Assembly (NCBI RefSeq): GCF_002803065.1
Contig: NZ_NNBL01000001.1
Span: forward strand, 652,724 to 716,723
Length of the DNA: 64,000 bases
Direction of reading: 5' to 3'
DNA from: Streptomyces sp. CB01635
GTDB lineage: Bacteria; Actinomycetota; Actinomycetes; Streptomycetales; Streptomycetaceae
This document shows positions 8,503-15,897 of this stretch, piece after piece. The first letter of the stretch is position 1. Every line of letters starts with the position of its first letter. Below the pieces are notes generated by a model. That model did not search any database and was not told the DNA's origin. It was given only the letters and a program-made list of their open reading frames with translations. Made by a program: the position numbers and the translations under genes.

Positions 8503-9829
8503 CCAGGCATTTCAGGTGGACGATCAGGCGCTCGACGAGGTCGTGACCTTCACGTCCGAGCTGATCCGCATCGACACCACCAACCGCGGGGGCGGCGACT
8601 GCCAGGAGCGCCCGGCCGCCGAGTACGCGGCCGAGAAGCTTGCCGAAGCCGGTCTTGAGCCCACCCTCCTCGAACGCACGAAGGGGCGCACGAACGTCGT
8701 CGCGCGCATCGCCGGCACGGACCCGTCCGCCGACGCGATGCTCGTCCACGGCCACCTCGACGTCGTCCCCGCGGAGGCCGCCGACTGGAGCGTGCACCCG
8801 TTCTCCGGCGAGGTCCGCGACGGGGTCGTGTGGGGCCGGGGCGCGGTCGACATGAAGAACATGGACGCGATGATCCTCGCGGTCGTCCGGCAGTGGGCCC
8901 GCGCCGGGGTGCGCCCGCGCCGGGACATCGTCGTCGCCTTCACCGCCGACGAGGAGGCGAGCGCCGAGGACGGCTCCGGCTTCCTCGCGGGCCAGCACGC
9001 CGGCCTCTTCGAGGGCTGCACCGAGGGCATCAGCGAATCGGGCGCCTTCACCTTCCACGACGGCTACGGCAAGCAGATCTACCCGATCGCGGCGGGCGAG
9101 CGCGGCACCGGCTGGCTCCGGCTCACCGCGCACGGCAAGGCGGGCCACGGCTCGAAGGTGAACCACGCAAACGCCGTCACCAGGCTCGCCGCCGCCGTCG
9201 CGCGGATCGGCGCGCACGAGTGGCCGGTGCGGCTCACCCCGACCGTGGCCGCCGCGCTCACCGAACTCGCCGCCCTGTACGGCATCGACGCCGGCGTGGA
9301 CTCCCCGCACTTCTCGGCCGACGAACTTCTCGCCAAGCTCGGCCCGGCCGCGGCGCTCGTCGCGCCGACCGTCCGCAACAGCGCCAACCCGACGATGCTG
9401 TCCGCCGGATACAAGATCAACGTGATCCCCGGCGAGGCGAGCGCGCACATCGACGGCCGGTATCTGCCGGGCGGCGAGGACGAGTTCCGCGAGACCCTCG
9501 ACCTGCTCACCGGACCCGATGTGGACTGGGTGTTCGAGCATCGCGAGGTCGCGCTCCAGGCACCGGTCGACTCGCCGACGTTCGCGGGGATGCGCGCGGC
9601 CGTCGAGGAGTTCGCGCCCGAGGGGCACGTCGTGCCGTACTGCATGTCGGGCGGCACCGACGCCAAGCAGTTCTCGCGGCTCGGCATCACGGGCTACGGC
9701 TTCGCGCCGCTGAAGCTCCCCGAGGGCTTCGACTACCAGGCGCTCTTCCACGGCGTGGACGAGCGGGTCCCGGTGGAGGCGCTGCACTTCGGCGTCCGCG
9801 TGCTCGACCGCTTCCTGCGGTCCGCGTAG
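8495..9829 (+). CDS. M20/M25/M40-family metallopeptidase (dipeptidase-like)
   Basis: 444 aa, ATG at 8495 inside the 3' end of dppA. Metal-ligand and catalytic motifs of M20 zinc peptidases are clear: MLVHGHLDVVPA (His, catalytic Asp two residues on), GRGAVDMKNMDA (bridging Asp), FTADEEASAEDGSGFL (general-base Glu-Glu), and the dimerization domain near GSKVNHANAVTRLA. The late SGGTDAKQF and ALFHGVDERV carry the last metal-side residues. No signal peptide, so it acts in the cytoplasm. With DppA upstream and S9/S66 peptidases downstream it probably finishes hydrolysis of imported or recycled peptides. Confidence 0.93.
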   Translation: MADQAFQVDDQALDEVVTFTSELIRIDTTNRGGGDCQERPAAEYAAEKLAEAGLEPTLLERTKGRTNVVARIAGTDPSADAMLVHGHLDVVPAEAADWSVHPFSGEVRDGVVWGRGAVDMKNMDAMILAVVRQWARAGVRPRRDIVVAFTADEEASAEDGSGFLAGQHAGLFEGCTEGISESGAFTFHDGYGKQIYPIAAGERGTGWLRLTAHGKAGHGSKVNHANAVTRLAAAVARIGAHEWPVRLTPTVAAALTELAALYGIDAGVDSPHFSADELLAKLGPAAALVAPTVRNSANPTMLSAGYKINVIPGEASAHIDGRYLPGGEDEFRETLDLLTGPDVDWVFEHREVALQAPVDSPTFAGMRAAVEEFAPEGHVVPYCMSGGTDAKQFSRLGITGYGFAPLKLPEGFDYQALFHGVDERVPVEALHFGVRVLDRFLRSA

Positions 9830-9877
9830 GCGCCGTCGGGCGGGTTTCGGCATCGGTTGGGGAGACGGTCTAGGAAA

Positions 9878-11923
9878 ATGGCGTCGCACGTGGAGAACAT
9901 GGGGGCCTCTGAAGTCATGGGGGACGTGGACAAGTTGGTGCTGATCCAGAATTACGGATCGTGGCCGTCGCCGATCACGGCCGCGCTCGCCGCCGCGCAC
10001 GACGGGAAGCCCGAGTACGTCGGCTTCGTCGGCGACGAGGCGTGGTGGACCGAGCCCCGCCCCGGCGAGGGCGGTCGGCGGGCCCTGGTCAGGCGGCGCG
10101 CCGACGGCTCGGAGCACACCGTGCTGCCCGCGCCGTGGAACGTGCGCAGCCGCGTCATCGAGTACGGCGGCCAGCCGTGGGCCGGCGCCGGGCGCCCCGA
10201 GGGCCCGCGCGGTCCGCTGGTGGTGTTCGTCGACTTCGCCGACCAGCGGCTCTACGCCTACGAGCCCGACGCCCCCGGCGCCGTACCCCGCCCGCTCACC
10301 CCCGTCTCCGCGGTGGGGGACGGGCTGCGCTGGGCCGATCCGCAGATCCACCTCGACCGGGGCGAAGTGTGGTGCGTCCTGGAGGAGTTCACCGGGGACG
10401 GGCCGACCGACGTGCGCCGCGTCGCCGCCGCGGTGCCCCTCGACGGAAGCGCGGCCGGGGACCGCACCGCCGTGCGCGAACTCTCCGACGGGCGCCACCG
10501 TTTCGTCACCGGACCGCGCCTCTCGCCCGACGGCGGCCGCGCCGCCTGGCTCGCCTGGGACCATCCGCGCATGCCGTGGGACGGCACTGAGCTGGTCGTC
10601 GCGGACGTGACCGAGGGCGGCACGTTCAGCGGGGCGAGGACGGCGTTCGGCGGGCCCGAAGAGTCCGTCGCGCAGGTGGAGTGGGCTCCGGACGGCGCCC
10701 TTGTCTACTCCAGCGACCGCAGCGGCTGGTGGAATCTCTATCGCGTCGGCCCGGACGGCGAACCGCGGGCCCTGTGCCCGCGCGAGGAGGAGTTCGGCGG
10801 GCCGCTCTGGAAGATCGGCCACCGCTGGTTCGCCCCGCTGGAGAGCGGCCTGATCGCCGTCGTCCACGGCGTCGGCGCCACCGCGCTCGGCGTGCTCGAC
10901 CCGGCGACCGGCGAGGTCGTGGACACGGCCGGACCCTGGACCGAGTGGAGCCCCGCCCTCGCCGTGCACGGCACCCGTGTCGTCGGCATCGCCGCCAGCC
11001 CCCGCACCGGCCACGAGATCGTGGAGTTCGACACGGCTACGGGCCGGGCGCGCGTCGTCGGCGCCGCGCACACCGACGCCGTCGACCCCGCGTACTGCCC
11101 GGAGCCGCAGATCCGGACCTTCGCGGGTCCCGACGGCAGGGACGTCCACGCCCACATCTATCCGCCGCACAGCCCCACCCACGCCGCGCCCGACGACGAA
11201 CTCCCGCCCTATGTCGTGTGGGCCCACGGCGGCCCCACCGGGCACTCGCCCCTCGTGCTCGACCTGGAGATCGCCTACTTCACCTCGCGCGGCATCGGCG
11301 TCGCCGAGGTCAACTACGGCGGCTCCACCGGCTACGGCCGTGAGTACCGCAACCGCCTGCGCGAACAGTGGGGCGTCGTCGACGTCGAGGACTGCGCCGC
11401 CGTGGCGCTCGCGCTCGCCGCCGAGGGCACCGCCGACCGCGACCGGCTCGCGATCCGCGGCGGCAGCGCCGGGGGCTGGACCACGGCCGCGTCCCTGACC
11501 GGCACCGACGTCTACGCCTGCGGCACGATCCTCTACCCCATCCTCGACCTCACGGCCTGGGGCTCCGGCGAGACCCACGACTTCGAGTCCCAGTACCTGG
11601 AGTCGCTCGTCGGACCGCTCGCCGAAGTGCCCGCGCGGTACGTGGAGCGCTCGCCGGCCGAGCACGCGGAGCGGCTCACCGCGCCGTTCCTGCTGCTCCA
11701 GGGCCTCGACGACGTGATCTGCCCGCCCGCGCAGTGTGAGCGCTTCCTCGCCCGCCTGGAGGGGCGCCGCGTCCCGCACGCGTACATCGCCTTCGAGGGC
11801 GAGAGCCACGGGTTCCGGCGCGCGGACACCATGATCCGCGTCCTGGAGTCCGAACTCTCCCTGTACGCCCAGGTGTTCGGCCTCCATCCGACCGGGATCC
11901 CCACGCTGGAGCTGTCCAAGTGA
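9878..11923 (+). CDS. S9-family (prolyl oligopeptidase superfamily) serine peptidase
   Basis: About 681 aa from ATG 9878 (AGGA just upstream); ATGs at 9899 and 9917 are in frame, and none has an ideally spaced ribosome site. The first ~400 residues form WD/beta-propeller-like strands (LSPDGGRAAWLAWDHP, SSDRSGWWNLYRV). The C-terminal alpha/beta hydrolase domain has oxyanion-region HGGPTGHSP, nucleophile RGGSAGGWTT (Ser ~529), acid QGLDDVICPP (~610) and ESHGFRR (His ~644). No signal peptide. The family cleaves short peptides as oligopeptidases, dipeptidyl- or acylaminoacyl-peptidases. It sits 48 bases after the M20 gene and overlaps the next gene by four bases. Confidence 0.92.
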   Translation: MASHVENMGASEVMGDVDKLVLIQNYGSWPSPITAALAAAHDGKPEYVGFVGDEAWWTEPRPGEGGRRALVRRRADGSEHTVLPAPWNVRSRVIEYGGQPWAGAGRPEGPRGPLVVFVDFADQRLYAYEPDAPGAVPRPLTPVSAVGDGLRWADPQIHLDRGEVWCVLEEFTGDGPTDVRRVAAAVPLDGSAAGDRTAVRELSDGRHRFVTGPRLSPDGGRAAWLAWDHPRMPWDGTELVVADVTEGGTFSGARTAFGGPEESVAQVEWAPDGALVYSSDRSGWWNLYRVGPDGEPRALCPREEEFGGPLWKIGHRWFAPLESGLIAVVHGVGATALGVLDPATGEVVDTAGPWTEWSPALAVHGTRVVGIAASPRTGHEIVEFDTATGRARVVGAAHTDAVDPAYCPEPQIRTFAGPDGRDVHAHIYPPHSPTHAAPDDELPPYVVWAHGGPTGHSPLVLDLEIAYFTSRGIGVAEVNYGGSTGYGREYRNRLREQWGVVDVEDCAAVALALAAEGTADRDRLAIRGGSAGGWTTAASLTGTDVYACGTILYPILDLTAWGSGETHDFESQYLESLVGPLAEVPARYVERSPAEHAERLTAPFLLLQGLDDVICPPAQCERFLARLEGRRVPHAYIAFEGESHGFRRADTMIRVLESELSLYAQVFGLHPTGIPTLELSK

Positions 11924-12858
11924 CGTCACCGACACCGCTGACCCGACCCGCACGCCTCGCCCCCGGAGCGCGCGTCGCCGTCGTCGCGCCCAGCGGACCC
12001 GTGCCCGAGGACCGGCTGGAGGCAGGTCTCGACATCCTGCGCGGCTGGGACCTTGAGCCCGTCGTCGAACCCCAAGTCCGCACGGTCCATGGTCGGTTCG
12101 ACTACCTCGCGGGCGGTGACGCCGAGCGCGCCGCCGGTCTCCAGCGGGCCTGGTGCGACCCGTCCGTCGACGCCGTCCTGTGCGCGCGGGGCGGATACGG
12201 CGCGCAGCGCATGGCCGACCTGCTCGACTGGGACGCGATGCGGGCGGCCGGGCCCAAGGCGTTCGTCGGGTACAGCGACATCACGGCGCTGCACGAGGCG
12301 TTCGCCGCCCGGCTCGGTCTCGTGACCCTTCACGGACCGATGGTCGCGGCGGCCGACTTCCTCAAGAGCGCCCGCGCGCAGGACCACTTGAAGGCCACGC
12401 TCTTCGCGCCGGAGACCGTGCAGACCATCACGTCGGTGGACGGCCGACGGCCGCTCGTGGGCGGTACCGCGCGCGGCGTCACGCTCGGCGGCTGCCTCTG
12501 TCTGCTCGCCGCCGACCTGGGCAGCCCGCACGCCCGGCCCTCGGCCGCGGGCGGGCTGCTGTGCCTGGAGGACACCGGCGAGGAGACGTACCGCATCGAC
12601 CGCTACCTCACCCAACTCCTGCGCGCCGGCTGGCTGGACGGGGTCTCGGGGATCCTGCTCGGATCCTGGGCGGAGTGCGACGCGTACGACGGGTTGCGCG
12701 CGCTGCTCGCCGACCGGCTCGGCGGTCTCGGCGTACCGATCGTCGAGGAGTTCGGCTTCGGGCACTGCGAGGGGGCGCTGACGATCCCGTTCGGCATTGC
12801 GGGTGAACTCGACGCGGACGCCGGGACGTTGAGCCTGGATGTGCCCGCGCTGGCCTGA
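11920..12858 (+). CDS. S66-family LD-carboxypeptidase (muramoyltetrapeptide carboxypeptidase-like)
   Basis: 312 aa, GTG start at 11920 in a GTGA overlap with the S9 stop. LdcA features: VAVVAPSGPVPEDRL, DAVLCARGGYGAQR, nucleophile Ser in FVGYSDITALHEAF, LCLEDTGEETYRIDRYL (catalytic Glu) and FGHCEGALTIPFG (catalytic His). LD-carboxypeptidases cut the L,D bond releasing terminal D-Ala from murein tetrapeptides, or act on related peptides (MccF group). As last gene of the dppA-M20-S9-S66 operon it points the whole unit towards degradation or recycling of wall-derived peptides. Confidence 0.92.
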   Translation: MTSPTPLTRPARLAPGARVAVVAPSGPVPEDRLEAGLDILRGWDLEPVVEPQVRTVHGRFDYLAGGDAERAAGLQRAWCDPSVDAVLCARGGYGAQRMADLLDWDAMRAAGPKAFVGYSDITALHEAFAARLGLVTLHGPMVAAADFLKSARAQDHLKATLFAPETVQTITSVDGRRPLVGGTARGVTLGGCLCLLAADLGSPHARPSAAGGLLCLEDTGEETYRIDRYLTQLLRAGWLDGVSGILLGSWAECDAYDGLRALLADRLGGLGVPIVEEFGFGHCEGALTIPFGIAGELDADAGTLSLDVPALA

Positions 12859-12916
12859 ATCTTTCGGTTACTGAATCTTCGTCAAGAAACACGCGTCCCG
12901 GTGATTGACCCGCGTA

Positions 12917-12928
12917 TGACACGTGTCA
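12917..12928. promoter_or_regulatory. perfect 12-bp palindrome upstream of secreted hydrolase
   Basis: TGACACGTGTCA is a complete palindrome 66-77 bases before the hydrolase GTG. It looks like an operator; the regulator is unknown. Confidence 0.45.
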
Positions 12929-12947
12929 CAACATGACCACGCCCAGA

Positions 12948-12963
12948 CTTACCGGTCGGTAGC
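12948..12963. promoter_or_regulatory. CTTAC-N6-GTA motif upstream of secreted hydrolase
   Basis: CTTACCGGTCGGTAGC resembles TetR-type operators of the form TTAC-N6-GTAA. A better symmetric copy lies upstream of the acyl-CoA ligase at 48732-48747. Confidence 0.4.
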
Positions 12964-12993
12964 CGGTGGGTCTTCCTCAGCGTGGAGGTAGCC

Positions 12994-14784
12994 GTGCCCC
13001 GATCCCGACCGCGATCACCCCTGGCGCTGGCCCTCGGCGCCGTGGTCGCCGCGCCCCTCGCCCTCGCAGCGCCTGCGAACGCGACGCCACCGACGCAGCA
13101 GACGGGCGAATACACCGTCACCGCACTGAAGTTCACCGTCCAGGCCGGCGGCCGCAGCTGCGTCGTCGACGCCGACCTCTACCGGCCCGCGGGCGTCGAC
13201 GCCGCCCACACCGCACCCGCCGTCCTCGCCACCAACGGCTTCGGCGGCAGCAAGTCCGACGGCTCGACCGACGCCATCGGCAAGGCCTTCGCCGCGCGCG
13301 GCTACGTCGGACTCGTCTACTCCGGACTCGGCTTCGGCAAGTCGGGGTGCCTCGTCTCGCTCGACGACCCCCGCATCGACGGCGCCGCGGCCTCCGGGCT
13401 GGTCGACTTCCTCGCCGGGACCCGCGCGGCCGACGACGGCACGAAGGCCGACTACGTCACGGAGGACGGCAAGGGCGACCCCCGCGTCGGCATGATCGGC
13501 GGCTCGTACGGAGGCGCGATCCAGCTGGCCACCGCGGCGGTCGACCACCGCGTGGACGCGCTCGTCCCGATGATCACCTGGAACGACCTGGCGTACTCCC
13601 TCGACCCGAACAACGCCGCCGACCGCTCCGTCCCCGGCTCCTTCAAGTGGCAGTGGACCAACGGCTTCTACCTGATCGGTGAGGGCCAGCCCCTCCTCGA
13701 ACCGTCTCTCGACCCGTCCCGGATCAACAAGCTGACCTGCCTGCACTTCGTCACCGACGCCTGCGAGACGATCAGCACCCTGAACTCCGGCCGCTACCCG
13801 TCCGACAAGACGGGACCGATGCTCGACTACGCGCGCAGCGTCTCCCCGGTCTCGTACCTGAAGCGGGTCAAGGCGCCGACACTGCTCGTGCAGGGCCAGT
13901 CCGACAGCCTCTTCAACCTGAACGAGGCGCAGGCCACGTACGGGACCCTCAAGGCACAGGGCACGACCACCAAGATGATCTGGCAGTCCTGGGGTCACAG
14001 CGGCGGCCTCACGGATCCGGCGAGCGGCGAACTCAACCTCGCGCAGGGCAACCTGGAGACCTCGTACGTCGGCAAGCGGATCCTCGCCTGGTTCGACCGC
14101 TACCTCCAGCACAAGAAGGACGTCGACACCGGCCCCGCGTTCGCCTACTACCGCGACTGGATCACGGACCCGGACCAGACCTACGCCACCGCGCAGAGCG
14201 TCCCGTCCCCGAGCCGGAAGCTGTATCTGTCCGGCGACGGCAAGCTCGTCGACAACCGGGCGAAGGTCGCGCGCGGCAGCCGGGAGTACGCGAACTGGCT
14301 GATCCCCACCAGCCACTCCGAGTCCTCCCTCGCCGGCCTGATCGGCCTGCCCGACCCCGCCCCGCGCGACACCGCGGGCACCTACCTCGGCTGGACCAGC
14401 GAGCCGCTGACCAGCACGACCGACGTCGTGGGCTCCCCGAAGGCCACCCTCAAGGTCGTCTCACCGAAGACCGAGCGCGTCCAGAACTCGGACGACGCCG
14501 CCGACAAACTCGTCCTCTTCGCGAAGCTGTACGACATCGCGCCGGACGGCAGCAAGACACTCGTCCACCGACTGGTCGCACCGGTCCGTGTGCCGGACGT
14601 GACCCGCTCCTTCACGGTGTCGCTGCCCGGCATCGTCCACCGCTACGAGACGGGGCACCGCCTCCAGTTCGTCATCGCGGCGAGCGACGACGCGTACAGC
14701 GGCAACAAGGGCATCAAGCCCGTCACCGTCACCAGCGCGCCCGAGGACACCGGCGTCCTGGAGCTGCCGGTCGTCGGACAGTAG
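12994..14784 (+). CDS. secreted S15/CocE-type alpha/beta hydrolase (X-Pro dipeptidyl-peptidase-like)
   Basis: 596 aa from GTG 12994, four bases after GGAGGT; the earlier in-frame GTG at 12982 overlaps that ribosome site. A Sec signal peptide is evident (basic RSRPRSP, hydrophobic LALALGAVVAAPLALAAPANA, cleavage after ANA or ATA). Catalytic residues: GGSYGGAIQ (Ser ~170), LLVQGQSDSLFNL (Asp ~302) and SWGHSGG (His ~334). A C-terminal jelly-roll domain typical of X-Pro dipeptidyl-peptidases follows (~420-590, KLVLFAKLYDI, GHRLQFVIAASD). It could be a dipeptidyl-peptidase, tripeptidyl-peptidase or acyl esterase; the sequence does not settle this. A strong terminator follows directly. Confidence 0.9.
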   Translation: MPRSRPRSPLALALGAVVAAPLALAAPANATPPTQQTGEYTVTALKFTVQAGGRSCVVDADLYRPAGVDAAHTAPAVLATNGFGGSKSDGSTDAIGKAFAARGYVGLVYSGLGFGKSGCLVSLDDPRIDGAAASGLVDFLAGTRAADDGTKADYVTEDGKGDPRVGMIGGSYGGAIQLATAAVDHRVDALVPMITWNDLAYSLDPNNAADRSVPGSFKWQWTNGFYLIGEGQPLLEPSLDPSRINKLTCLHFVTDACETISTLNSGRYPSDKTGPMLDYARSVSPVSYLKRVKAPTLLVQGQSDSLFNLNEAQATYGTLKAQGTTTKMIWQSWGHSGGLTDPASGELNLAQGNLETSYVGKRILAWFDRYLQHKKDVDTGPAFAYYRDWITDPDQTYATAQSVPSPSRKLYLSGDGKLVDNRAKVARGSREYANWLIPTSHSESSLAGLIGLPDPAPRDTAGTYLGWTSEPLTSTTDVVGSPKATLKVVSPKTERVQNSDDAADKLVLFAKLYDIAPDGSKTLVHRLVAPVRVPDVTRSFTVSLPGIVHRYETGHRLQFVIAASDDAYSGNKGIKPVTVTSAPEDTGVLELPVVGQ

Positions 14785-14793
14785 GGCGACCCC

Positions 14794-14828
14794 GGGGCCG
14801 CGGCCGTCACCCGTACGGCCGCGGCCCC
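14794..14828 (+). terminator. strong hairpin terminator after the S15-type hydrolase
   Basis: GGGGCCGCGGCCGT (14794-14807) pairs perfectly with ACGGCCGCGGCCCC (14815-14828) around a 7-base loop, starting nine bases after the stop codon. There is no T-tract, as is usual in high-GC actinomycetes. Confidence 0.85.
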
Positions 14829-14922
14829 GCCGCGGAGGGACACCCCGCCGTGCGCGAACCCCGCCCGGCTGCCCATGCTGGGCGGGGAAGGCACGCGTCG
14901 CTCCGACGGAAGGGTCCCCCGG

Positions 14923-15154
14923 ATGAGTCCCAAGGACACGGCGAGCTCCGACAGGAGCGGCGTCACCGGCACCTTCACCGGACCGGATCGCCGTCATCGT
15001 GCTGGTCGTCCTCGTCGTCGTCTTCATCTTCGAGAGCACCCGGCAGGTCAGGATCCGCCTGCTGACCCCCGAAGTGTCCATGCCGCTCCGTCCGGCGCTC
15101 GGCTCCGTCAGCGGGGCGATCTGCGGCGGCTACTGCATCAGCAGGCGCACGTGA
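14923..15154 (+). pseudogene. frameshifted LapA/DUF1049-like small membrane protein
   Basis: From ATG 14923 one frame gives SPKDTASSDRSGVTGTFTGP and then loses sense. From base 14984 the +1 frame gives RIAVIVLVVLVVVFIFESTR, VRIRLLTPEVSMPL and ends ICGGYCISRRT* at 15154. Together this matches LapA-domain proteins: a TM helix, FxxxNTxxVxIxxLxPxVxMPL, and a second helix ending CGGYxxxRR. The two parts are offset by one base near 14978-14984, so there is a +1 insertion (or 2-base loss). The second helix also looks worn, with Arg and Ser in place of hydrophobic residues, which favours a true pseudogene over a sequencing error. A GTG at 14999 could start the tail but has no ribosome site. Confidence 0.65.
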
Positions 15155-15186
15155 CACGAACCCGCTGCCGCCCCACGGCCGCGGCG

Positions 15187-15192
15187 TAGGCT
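15187..15192 (+). promoter_or_regulatory. -10 box for a probable leaderless acetyltransferase transcript
   Basis: TAGGCT lies six bases before the ATG at 15199 and no Shine-Dalgarno sequence is present. Confidence 0.45.
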
Positions 15193-15198
15193 GGCCGG

Positions 15199-15765
15199 AT
15201 GTCTGCCACCAGCCGCCGCTACCTCGCCGAAGGCCCCCACGTGGGCATACGCCCCTTCACGCTCGCGGACGGAGAAGAGTTCACCGCGCGGGCGCGGGAG
15301 AGCGCGGACCTGCACCACCCCTGGCTCTTCCCACCCACCGCCGCCGACACCTACGCCGCCTACGCGGGCGCACTCATCGACGATCCGACCCGTTGCGGGT
15401 TCCTGGTGTGCGAGCGGACGGACGACGGGGGCGGTGGCGGCATCGCCGGCTTCATCAACATCAACAACATCGTCCGCGGCGGCTTCCGCAGCGGCGCCCT
15501 CGGCTACGGCGTGTTCGCACACGCGGCGGGCCGCGGCATCATGAGCGAGGGCCTCGGCCTCGTCGTCCGGTATGCCTTCGGCCCCCTCGGACTGCACCGC
15601 CTGGAGATCAACATGCAGCCGGGCAACGAGGCGTCCATCGCGCTCGCCCGCCGCGCCGGGTTCCGCCGGGAGGGCTACTCGCCCGACTTCATCTTCGTGG
15701 ACGGCGCCTGGCGCGACCACGAGCGCTGGGCGCTCACGGCCGAGATGCCCGGCGCCTGCGGCTGA
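15199..15765 (+). CDS. GNAT-family N-acetyltransferase (RimJ/RimL type)
   Basis: 188 aa. RimJ-like layout: HVGIRPFTLADGEEFTAR at the N-terminus, then GIAGFININNIVRGGFRSGALGYGVF, the acetyl-CoA loop AHAAGRGIMSEGLGLVVRYA (position of the Q/RxxGxG/A motif), and LHRLEINMQPGNEASIALAR followed by AGFRREGYSPDFIFVDGAWRDH. The INxxNxxS/AxxxAxxxGF ending is diagnostic of the Acetyltransf_3 group. The substrate may be a ribosomal-protein N-terminus or a small molecule such as an antibiotic. It stands alone, downstream of the frameshifted LapA-like gene. Confidence 0.9.
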   Translation: MSATSRRYLAEGPHVGIRPFTLADGEEFTARARESADLHHPWLFPPTAADTYAAYAGALIDDPTRCGFLVCERTDDGGGGGIAGFININNIVRGGFRSGALGYGVFAHAAGRGIMSEGLGLVVRYAFGPLGLHRLEINMQPGNEASIALARRAGFRREGYSPDFIFVDGAWRDHERWALTAEMPGACG

Positions 15766-15897
15766 CCTTCTTCCGTAAATGCGTCTTTGCTCAATTCTGA
15801 CCCGGAGAGCCCCTGGTCAGCTCGGGGGCGAGCCTGTTCCATGGTCGTCGGGGCACACCGCGTGCGGACGGCGGGCCCCATGAACCTGGAGGCGGAC

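Noticed and set aside
8459..11953. 1164-codon reverse-strand open frame
   Set aside because: Antisense to the M20 and S9 peptidase genes; no domain pattern and GC-bias composition.
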